Shown here: piece by piece, positions 1 through 5,730 of the stretch
Position numbering within the stretch: position 1 is the first letter of the stretch
Layout of the letters: the number at the start of each line of letters is the position of its first letter
Assembly: GCA_903885885.1 (NCBI GenBank)
Contig: CAISKJ010000687.1
Coordinates: forward strand, 1-8,645
Length of the DNA stretch: 8,645 nucleotides
Reading direction: 5' to 3'
From: an uncultured delta proteobacterium
Lineage (GTDB): Bacteria > Myxococcota_A > Polyangia > Polyangiales > Ga0077539
Notes under the pieces: model-generated
What the model was told of the DNA's origin: nothing
The model's input: the letters and a program-made list of their open reading frames with translations, nothing else
Database searches by the model: none
Program-made: the position numbers and the translations under genes

Positions 1-81
1 AGTCGGGGCGACGGGCGCCACGGGGGCGGCGGGCGCGGAGGGCGGCGCGGCGGGAGGCGCGGGCGCATTGGGCGCCGCCGG
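1..81 (-). repeat. Ala/Pro-rich low-complexity tail of the TlpA-like protein
   Basis: Codons 175-201 of the minus-strand redoxin encode almost only Ala and Pro with occasional Val, Asn, Ser and Thr, including the repeating units PAAP and APVAPV. It is still running at the window edge, so its full length is unknown. Such tails are usually extended linkers that span periplasm or cell wall, or hold a domain away from a membrane. No further domain can be seen inside the window. Confidence 0.8.
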
Positions 82-603
82 ACGAACGCCCGCGAGCTCG
101 GCGACCCCCGCGTTGATCGTGGGCACCTCGCTCATCGAGAATCCTTCGCGTTCGCGCGCAATAGTGCCCGAACGATCAATCCACACCGAGAACGGAGCGG
201 CCCGACGCGTGTTGTACACCGACACGACCTGCGTCTCGAGGTCGGTCACGATGGGGAAGGTAATGCCCATGCGTCGCGTGGTGGATCCTGCCTCGGAGAC
301 GGTGTCGGGCCCGTCCATCGAGACGCCCACCACCATCACGCGCCCGCCATAGCGCTGGAAGAGCGCCTGATACACCGGGAGCTCCTGCAGGCACGGCTGA
401 CACCAGGTGGCCCAGAAGAGAATCACCACGGGCCTGCGCCCCAGATGGTCGGCCAGGTTGAAGCGCCCGCGAAAGTTCGCCCCCGCTGCGGCGGGGAGCG
501 TGAACTCCTGCGCGGCCGTACCCGGCGAGGCCTGCGCGGAGTTCGAAAGCGTCGACAGCGATGCGACAGAAATCAGGGCCAGAGCGAGCGCGCGGTGCTT
601 CAT
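1..603 (-). CDS. Secreted TlpA-like thiol-disulfide oxidoreductase, C-terminus outside window
   Basis: A thioredoxin-fold protein exported to the periplasm, where the TlpA/ResA family reduces or exchanges disulfides. Translation from ATG at 603 stays open to base 1 (201 codons, 3' end missing). Residues 1-25 form a signal peptide ending in SAQA, with likely cleavage before S26. The fold follows: FTLPAAAG (34-41), then the active site WATWCQPC with C68 and C71, then helix LQELPVYQALFQRYG, and the cis-proline loop AAPFSVWID with P137. WCQPC and the downstream proline are the family's diagnostic features. After residue 174 the protein becomes an Ala/Pro-rich tail, unusual for TlpA. There is no good ribosome binding site; this ATG is chosen because it gives a proper signal peptide. 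The gene diverges from a cysteine-rich lipoprotein gene, a plausible client. Reductase versus oxidase direction cannot be told from sequence. Confidence 0.92.
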   Translation of the reverse strand, partial: MKHRALALALISVASLSTLSNSAQASPGTAAQEFTLPAAAGANFRGRFNLADHLGRRPVVILFWATWCQPCLQELPVYQALFQRYGGRVMVVGVSMDGPDTVSEAGSTTRRMGITFPIVTDLETQVVSVYNTRRAAPFSVWIDRSGTIAREREGFSMSEVPTINAGVAELAGVRPAAPNAPAPPAAPPSAPAAPVAPVAPT

Positions 604-636
604 GGGGCCAGTTACGTACCACGCACCGATTCTATT

Positions 637-646
637 GAGAGCTCTC
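637..646. repeat. 10-bp perfect palindrome GAGAGCTCTC
   Basis: A perfect 10-bp palindrome lies just upstream of the TAGAAT -10-like hexamer of the minus-strand redoxin gene, inside what would be its promoter spacer. It is A/T-richer than its surroundings and suits an operator half-site pair, though a palindrome this short can arise by chance. Confidence 0.35.
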
Positions 647-683
647 GACCGCGGGGCGGCGGGTGGTGCCCACGAGGCCCCCG

Positions 684-717
684 ATGGCGGTTTGTGTGGC
701 AAACCGTTGAGCGCCAT
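684..717. repeat. Nested inverted repeats (operator or hairpin candidate)
   Basis: The inner arms CGGTTTG (688-694) and CAAACCG (700-706) are perfect 7-bp inverted repeats around a 5-base spacer. A second perfect pair, ATGGCG (684-689) and CGCCAT (712-717), encloses them, overlapping the inner left arm by two bases. The arrangement could bind a dimeric repressor, or fold as a hairpin if transcribed. It lies about 40-70 bases upstream of the lipoprotein start and about 80-110 bases upstream of the divergent redoxin start. Confidence 0.4.
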
Positions 718-757
718 TGCGACCTTCACGCGACTGCGATACTTGGTTCGGCGCACC

Positions 758-1864
758 ATGCACGCCGCTCGCTTTGCACCGTTCTTTTCGCGTGTGTTCG
801 GTTCCGCTCTCGTCGTGGCGTCGATCGCCGCGTGCGGCAGCGAGACGGCCTCACCCGATGCGTCAACGACCGATGTGACCCCCGTCGACGCGGCGACCGA
901 CGCCGCGCCCGACGTCGTCGAGGTCGACAAGCCCCCGCCGCAGTCGTCGCTCATTTATGGGCCCTGCCGAGCAGATGCGGAGTGCGCAGAAGGGCTCACG
1001 TGCCGCACCGAGACCGCGTCGGGTATCTCGGGTGGTGAGTGCAACCGCACCTGCACCAGTGACAAAGACTGCGTTCTCGTTCTCCCCGACGGGGCCGGCG
1101 CGGTCGATGGTTGGTGCCCGCCCGCCGTGGGTACTGCGCCGCGACTGTGCGTGAGAGTGTGCGCCAACGGCGTCGACTGCGAGCGCCCCGACTCGTTCAC
1201 GTGTCGCGTCTACAACGGCGGCACGCTCAACGAGGTGCGCGCGTGCATCCACGTGTGCAGCGACACGAGCTGCGTGAACGGCAACGTCTGCGACCACGAG
1301 TCGGGCCGCTGCCGCCCCATGGCGACCACCCCCACCGGCCGCACCCTGGGTCAAACGTGCGAGCCCGAAATGCGCACGGGTTCTGCTACGCCTCCGCCCG
1401 ACCGCATCTGCCGCTCGGGGATTTGCCAGCCCGACTTCAACCCCGACTCCCGCGGCAACCCCTTCTACACCGGGTGGAACGGCGGGTACTGCCTCTCACG
1501 CTGCATCCTCCCCCAGGGCTTCAACAGCAGCACCTTTTGGGGTGAGGCTGGGATGACCGTGCCGCTCCCCGCAGCCAACTGCCCTACGGGTGGCGTCTGC
1601 CTCCCGTCGAGTTCGTATGCGCGCGGAGACCTTGGCACCTGCTACCAGGGCTGCACCACGAACACCGACTGCCGGGCCTCCGAAGGGTACTTCTGCCAGC
1701 GGCAGATCCAGCTCACGCAGACCACGTCTCGGCGCTTCGCCAATGGATTCTGCATCCCGGTTAACTGCACGACCGCAGCGACCCCCTGCCCCTCGGGCTT
1801 CTCGTGCCGCCGCAACACCAACGGTTCGGGGTCGTGCATTCCTGCGATGATGGCGTCGCCCTAG
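758..1864 (+). CDS. Cysteine-rich lipoprotein with repeated disulfide modules
   Basis: Predicted 368-residue exported lipoprotein of unknown function. The N-terminus is a signal peptide with lipobox IAAC, so C26 would be the lipidated residue. Residues 27-65 form an Asp/Ala/Thr/Pro-rich spacer. The rest holds 32 further cysteines, an even number that allows 16 disulfides. The recurrent unit is C-x3-C followed by further Cys at short spacings, as in ECNRTC (94-99), LCVRVC (130-135), ACIHVC (162-167), YCLSRC (244-249) and TCYQGC (294-299). No enzyme motif is seen. The frame is open further upstream, to ATGs at 407 and 602, but only the start at 758 gives a lipoprotein signal, and earlier ones run into the divergent gene. 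Ribosome binding site weak. Such proteins are common in myxobacteria, usually annotated hypothetical. It may be a client of the neighbouring redoxins. Confidence 0.87.
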   Translation: MHAARFAPFFSRVFGSALVVASIAACGSETASPDASTTDVTPVDAATDAAPDVVEVDKPPPQSSLIYGPCRADAECAEGLTCRTETASGISGGECNRTCTSDKDCVLVLPDGAGAVDGWCPPAVGTAPRLCVRVCANGVDCERPDSFTCRVYNGGTLNEVRACIHVCSDTSCVNGNVCDHESGRCRPMATTPTGRTLGQTCEPEMRTGSATPPPDRICRSGICQPDFNPDSRGNPFYTGWNGGYCLSRCILPQGFNSSTFWGEAGMTVPLPAANCPTGGVCLPSSSYARGDLGTCYQGCTTNTDCRASEGYFCQRQIQLTQTTSRRFANGFCIPVNCTTAATPCPSGFSCRRNTNGSGSCIPAMMASP

Positions 1865-1923
1865 TGCGTCCCTTCTCACGGTAGGTGCAGTGTAGTCTCG
1901 CTGTTTGTATTCCAACGTTTCAC

Positions 1924-1930
1924 GAGGAGA
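1924..1930 (+). promoter_or_regulatory. Ribosome binding site for the redoxin lipoprotein
   Basis: GAGGAGA lies seven bases before the ATG at 1938. It decides the start against the in-frame upstream ATG at 1905, which would put 11 polar residues before the lipoprotein signal. Confidence 0.8.
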
Positions 1931-1937
1931 TCCTGAG

Positions 1938-2597
1938 ATGAGATCCGTCGTTGTCGCCTTCACCCTCGCCGCCCTCGCCCTCTCCGGTTGCGGGTCCAAC
2001 GAGGGCACGTCCACGCCCGCCCCGGTCGATGCAGCCACGACGCCCGACGTCGCGGTCGCGCCCGACGCCCCTGCGCCCGTCGACGTCACGACCCCCACGC
2101 AGGTCTACCCGTCAGGGCCCTACGGTTCGAGCCTCTGCCGTCGCTTCGAGCCCTTCACGCTCAACACCTGCGACGGCGAGCCGTGGAACTTCGCAGGAAG
2201 CGACTTCTTCACCGCCCCCGCCACCGTGGTCATCATCGGCGCGGGGTGGTGTGTGCCCTGCCAGATGGAGGCCCGCCAGATCGAGAGCGAGCTCGCGATG
2301 TATCGCGAGCAGGGCGTCCGCGTCGTGCAGGTGCTCGTGCAGAACCCCGACCGCTCGGCGATCACGCCCGCGTTCTGCAACACATGGCGCACGCGCTATG
2401 GGCTCACGATTCCCGAGCTCATGGATCCGCAGCAGACCCTTCAGCCCTACTACCCGGGCCTGGCGTTCCCCGGCAACCTCATCGTCGACGCGCGTGGCGT
2501 GATCCGCTACCGCGGCTATGGCACTGAAACGGGCCTGACGGCCATCAAGGCCGCCCTCGACGACGTGCTCGCCAACCCGAACACCTGCACCCCGTAA
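1938..2597 (+). CDS. TlpA-like redoxin lipoprotein
   Basis: A 219-residue membrane-anchored thioredoxin-fold protein. The signal ends in lipobox LSGC, so C18 is the lipidated residue. Residues 19-57 are an Asp/Ala/Pro/Thr-rich tether that holds the catalytic domain away from the membrane. The domain has the beta strand ATVVIIGAGWCVPC with active-site C105 and C108, helix QMEARQIESEL, strand VRVVQVLVQNPD, and the cis-proline loop FPGNLIVD with P178. This is the AhpC/TSA-redoxin-TlpA arrangement. Four extra cysteines (C67, C78, C147, C217) are not part of the usual core and may form structural or resolving disulfides. It starts 73 bases after the cysteine-rich lipoprotein and ends 20 bases before the outer-membrane barrel gene, which points to shared transcription and possibly joint function. 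Whether it reduces, oxidises or isomerises thiols is not visible. Confidence 0.93.
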   Translation: MRSVVVAFTLAALALSGCGSNEGTSTPAPVDAATTPDVAVAPDAPAPVDVTTPTQVYPSGPYGSSLCRRFEPFTLNTCDGEPWNFAGSDFFTAPATVVIIGAGWCVPCQMEARQIESELAMYREQGVRVVQVLVQNPDRSAITPAFCNTWRTRYGLTIPELMDPQQTLQPYYPGLAFPGNLIVDARGVIRYRGYGTETGLTAIKAALDDVLANPNTCTP

Positions 2598-2605
2598 CCC
2601 CCCGC

Positions 2606-2610
2606 AGGAA
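2606..2610 (+). promoter_or_regulatory. Ribosome binding site for the DUF6029-like gene
   Basis: AGGAA lies seven bases before GTG at 2618. It supports the GTG as the start; the signal peptide begins directly after it and no in-frame ATG lies nearby. Confidence 0.7.
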
Positions 2611-2617
2611 GCCTCTC

Positions 2618-4612
2618 GTGCCCTACGGCGCGTCTCGCGTCGCCCCCCTCGCATCGCTCCTTGTCCTTTCTGCGCTCGCGGCTCCATCGGCCGCGGGCGC
2701 TCAGGGGATCATCGCGCGTCTGCCTGGGCTCGGGCCCACGTCCTTCTCGTTCACCAACACGTCGATCGCGCGCTTCCGGGGCGTCAATTTTGACCGCAAC
2801 GTGCACGACGACAATTTCGGGTCGCTCACCGAGCGGCTCGATTTTGCGATGCAGGCCGCGCCCTGGCGCTTCTACCTGCGCTTCGACGGCTTCTCGCCGG
2901 TCAACCACGACAGCTCGTGCACGCCCACGGAGGCCGACCTCTGCTACCTGCAGCCGAACTGGCGCCCGGGCACGTACCGGCCCTCGCTCGGACTCACGTA
3001 CGACAACGTCGCCAACGTGCTCCCCGAGCGCGTGAACATTCGCTTTCAACGGCGCGGGCTCACGCTCGAGGCCGGTGACTACTATCAGGTCTTCGGCCGC
3101 GGCCTCGCGCTCGCATTCCGCAAGGTCGACCCCATCGGCCTCGACACCACGCTCCGCGGCGGGCGCTTCGAGTACGAGCGCGACCGGCTCACCGTGCGCG
3201 CCTTCGGCGGCCTCTCGAACCCGCAGAACCTCGACCCGATCTCCCTCGCGATCTTCCCCGACCCCCAAGACCTCTTGTACGGCGCCTCGGTGGCCACACG
3301 TGCCGGCCGCGACGGCGACCTCGAGATGTCCGGTCACTTCGTGCACGCCGGCTTCGAGCGCGACGCGAGCGCGCGGCGCCAGGACGACGTCGACGTGGCC
3401 GGTTGGCGCTTCGAGCTCCCCTCGCTCCTCGACGGCGCGCTGACCCTCTACGGCGAGGCCGACGTGCTGCGTCGGCAGACGCACTTGCGCGTCGACGCCA
3501 ACGGCAACCAGCAGGGGCCCACGCGCATCACGTGGGGCCGCGGCATCTACGGCTCGGCGCAGCTCATCGCCGGTCGGTGGACCGTGCTCGCCGAGTGGAA
3601 GGACTACACCAACTACCTTCTTGCGCCCTCACAGCTCGGTGGGAGCACGCCGCGCGACGTTGCGCGGATCTACTCCACGGCTCCGTCGCTCGAGCGCGAC
3701 GACCAGCGCATCTTCACGAACGCCAACACGCGAGGCGCCCGCGTTCGCGTCGACTATGCGCTCGAAGGCTCGCCGTGGATGCTCACGCTCAACTCCGTGC
3801 TCTACGGGTGGAGCGATCACTTCGACGAGGGCGGCAACCTCGTCGACCCCTGGGACGCAACGCACGGCTACACCACGTCGCACACATACTTCGCCGTGCG
3901 CCGCCGATCGCGCCCCGTCGCGCAGCCCGCGGCCCCGGGCGAGGCGCCTACCAACGCGCCGGCGGCGGCAGGAGGCGCTCCCGTCGCGGCGGGCGGCCTC
4001 GGTGGTGGGAGCGTCACCCGCGTATCGCGCGGCGATTTCAACCTCCTCGCCACGGTCGGCTACCGCCGTGAATTTCACGCGGGCACCGCGCCCGCCACGG
4101 GTGGCGCCGAGCCCGAGTTTCGCGCGGGCGACATCAAGCACGAGTCGGTGCAGGCCGACATCGACGTCGCGTTTCCCGTCGGCGCCAACGACTCGCTCGA
4201 GCTGCGCATCGACAACCGCTTCGAGCGCAACTTCGTGTTCGATCGCATCACGGGCTTCGACCTTGCGCAGCTCGTAACGGGCGTACGCGGCGGCGTGTCG
4301 CTCTCGTGGTCGCACGGGCTCCCGCTCGTGGTGTCGGCCACGCTGCGGTGGGACAACACCAGCCGCCCCGGCGGCGAGGCGCTGCTCTTCGAGTCGCCCT
4401 TCGGCCGCGCCCCAGATCCGTCGAACGTTACCGTCGACCCGCGCCTCCCGACGCTGTACCCCTCGGCCGAGGTGCGCTGGAACTTCTCCATCAGCAACTT
4501 CGTGCGCGTCTTCGGCGGGTGGACGCCCGGCGGGCGCGTCTGCTCGGGCGGCGTCTGCCGCGACGTTCCGCTCTTCTCGGGCGCCGTCGCCGAGCTCGTC
4601 TTGCGGCTCTGA
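2618..4612 (+). CDS. DUF6029-like outer-membrane beta-barrel protein
   Basis: A 664-residue exported protein of unknown function, most likely an outer-membrane barrel. It starts with GTG. The signal peptide (1-28) ends in AGA before Q29. The body alternates short amphipathic strands, such as WRFYLRFDGF and WTVLAEWKDY, with polar turns and has no hydrophobic helices. Residues 150-184 contain GDYYQVFGRGLALAFRK followed by GLDTTLRGGRFEY, which I recognise as the conserved core of the DUF6029 family, described mainly from Bacteroidetes. Residues about 428-468 are an Ala/Gly/Pro-rich low-complexity loop, probably surface-exposed. The only four cysteines form two close pairs, C101/C109 and C642/C647, each suited to a loop disulfide. 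The chain ends in a strand-like AELVLRL, though without the usual terminal Phe. It sits 20 bases after a redoxin lipoprotein and 15 bases before manA. The family call rests on memory of the motif. Confidence 0.87.
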   Translation: MPYGASRVAPLASLLVLSALAAPSAAGAQGIIARLPGLGPTSFSFTNTSIARFRGVNFDRNVHDDNFGSLTERLDFAMQAAPWRFYLRFDGFSPVNHDSSCTPTEADLCYLQPNWRPGTYRPSLGLTYDNVANVLPERVNIRFQRRGLTLEAGDYYQVFGRGLALAFRKVDPIGLDTTLRGGRFEYERDRLTVRAFGGLSNPQNLDPISLAIFPDPQDLLYGASVATRAGRDGDLEMSGHFVHAGFERDASARRQDDVDVAGWRFELPSLLDGALTLYGEADVLRRQTHLRVDANGNQQGPTRITWGRGIYGSAQLIAGRWTVLAEWKDYTNYLLAPSQLGGSTPRDVARIYSTAPSLERDDQRIFTNANTRGARVRVDYALEGSPWMLTLNSVLYGWSDHFDEGGNLVDPWDATHGYTTSHTYFAVRRRSRPVAQPAAPGEAPTNAPAAAGGAPVAAGGLGGGSVTRVSRGDFNLLATVGYRREFHAGTAPATGGAEPEFRAGDIKHESVQADIDVAFPVGANDSLELRIDNRFERNFVFDRITGFDLAQLVTGVRGGVSLSWSHGLPLVVSATLRWDNTSRPGGEALLFESPFGRAPDPSNVTVDPRLPTLYPSAEVRWNFSISNFVRVFGGWTPGGRVCSGGVCRDVPLFSGAVAELVLRL

Positions 4613-4627
4613 CTACGGACCTCTCTC

Positions 4628-5680
4628 ATGCACGCATGGCTCCTCGCGCCCGACAATTTCACGCCCCCGGCGCGCACGCCGTGGGGCGGCACCGCGATCG
4701 TCAATCACTACAAGCGCGACCTCGGCCTCGACCCTGCGACCCGTGTCGGAGAGTCGTGGGAACTCTCTGCGGGACCCGAGTTTCCGAGCCGCGTCGCGGG
4801 CACCGACCTCACGCTCGCGGACCTTGCGGCGCGCGACCCCGCGCACCTGCTCGGCGACGAGGCCCCGCGCGGCTGCACGTCGCTGCTCGTGAAGCTCCTC
4901 GACGCGGCCGACAACCTGTCGGTTCAGATTCACCCCGCCGACGACTACGCGGGCCTCGCGCCCGACGAATGCGGCAAGCCCGAGAGCTGGTACGTGCTCG
5001 ACGCCATGCCGGGGTGCGGGCTCTACCTCGGCCTCGCCGACGGCGCGACGCCCGACCTCATGCGCGAGGCTCTGCGCAGCGGCGGCGACGTGTCCGCGTT
5101 GCTCGCCTTCGTGCCCGTCGCGCCGGGCGATTTCTTCGTCGTCGATGCGGGCACTGCGCACGCGATCGGCCGCGGTGTTACGCTCGTCGAGCCGCAGGTC
5201 GTACGCGCCGGCCGCAAGGGCGTGACCTACCGCTACTGGGACTGGAACCGCCGCTACGACGTGCGCGGAAACCCCTCGCCCGACGGTGTTTCACGCGCGC
5301 TCCACGTCGAGCACGCGCTCGCCGTCACGGATTGGCAGCGCCCGCGCGGCGAGCAGTTTCTGCGCGAGGCCCGCGTGCGCGCCGGCAGCGCCGACGTGTC
5401 CGCGCCGCTTGGCGTGAGGCCGCTCTGTGGCCCCACAACGGAGGCGCTCTTCTCGCGCGACCTCGACGTCGCGCGCCTCGCGGGTCGCGGCGCGCTCGCG
5501 CTCCCGGCGCACGGCCGATTGCGTGCCCTCACGGTCGTCCGAGGCGCCGTCGAGGTCCGTGGATCGGGCGGCGTAGTCACGGTGTCCGGTGGCCGCACCG
5601 CCGTCATCGCGGCGCGCGCCGACGTGACGGTTGCGAGCGAAGGCGTGCATGCGATCCTCTCGTCGGTCGCAGCGATCTGA
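4628..5680 (+). CDS. manA: Mannose-6-phosphate isomerase, class I
   Basis: A cytoplasmic zinc enzyme that interconverts fructose 6-phosphate and mannose 6-phosphate (EC 5.3.1.8), the entry to GDP-mannose and polyprenyl-phosphate mannose. The 350 residues show the class I signature: PWGG (18-21), LLVKLLDAADNLSVQIHP (86-103) with zinc ligands Q100 and H102, KPE with ligand E119, GTAHAIG (175-181) with ligand H178, and YRYWDWNRRYD (201-211) with the substrate-phosphate arginine region. All four metal ligands are present, so it should be active. The C-terminal part looks like the usual second cupin domain. Length lies between Bacillus-type (about 315) and E. coli-type (391) enzymes. The ATG follows the barrel gene's stop by 15 bases with only a weak ribosome binding site, suggesting translational coupling. 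A sugar-phosphate enzyme ending an envelope operon suggests mannose use in surface glycans or glycoproteins. Confidence 0.95.
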   Translation: MHAWLLAPDNFTPPARTPWGGTAIVNHYKRDLGLDPATRVGESWELSAGPEFPSRVAGTDLTLADLAARDPAHLLGDEAPRGCTSLLVKLLDAADNLSVQIHPADDYAGLAPDECGKPESWYVLDAMPGCGLYLGLADGATPDLMREALRSGGDVSALLAFVPVAPGDFFVVDAGTAHAIGRGVTLVEPQVVRAGRKGVTYRYWDWNRRYDVRGNPSPDGVSRALHVEHALAVTDWQRPRGEQFLREARVRAGSADVSAPLGVRPLCGPTTEALFSRDLDVARLAGRGALALPAHGRLRALTVVRGAVEVRGSGGVVTVSGGRTAVIAARADVTVASEGVHAILSSVAAI

Positions 5681-5730
5681 GAGCGTTCTCGGTGTCCGAC
5701 GGCGCGCGATGCGTGGGTGTCGCAAAGCAG
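5681..5730. other. Convergent intergenic gap
   Basis: Fifty bases separate the ends of the convergent manA and glycosyltransferase genes. A GAGA/TCTC mini-stem occurs at 5681-5690 but has only four pairs and no T-run on either strand. I see no convincing intrinsic terminator. Confidence 0.6.

Larger units (their letters stand above)
604..757. promoter_or_regulatory. Divergent promoter region between redoxin and cysteine-rich lipoprotein genes
   Basis: These 154 bases separate two divergently transcribed genes, so both start sites must lie here or just outside. On the minus strand, TAGAAT at 634-629 matches five of six bases of the sigma-70 -10 box and lies 25 bases before the redoxin ATG; no matching -35 box is seen. 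On the plus strand, GATACT (738-743) with TTGCGA (717-722) is a weak pair with a 15-base spacer. Two palindromes (637-646 and 688-706) lie between the two possible promoters and could be operators. Promoter calls by eye in this GC-rich DNA are uncertain. Confidence 0.4.

Noticed and set aside
407..757. Upstream extension of the cysteine-rich lipoprotein
   Set aside because: It overlaps the divergent redoxin gene antisense and would bury the lipoprotein signal inside the protein. The start at 758 gives signal and lipobox.
1883..1911. Separate promoter before the redoxin lipoprotein (TGTATT at 1906-1911)
   Set aside because: Matches four of six -10 bases with no supporting -35; too weak to call in the 73-base gap, though a second promoter there is not excluded.
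2516..3484. Minus-strand frame opposite the barrel gene
   Set aside because: Antisense shadow rich in Glu, Val, Arg and Ala without any recognisable domain; the plus strand carries a recognised family.
5681..5730. Intrinsic terminator in the convergent gap
   Set aside because: Only a four-pair GAGA/TCTC stem and no T-run on either strand.
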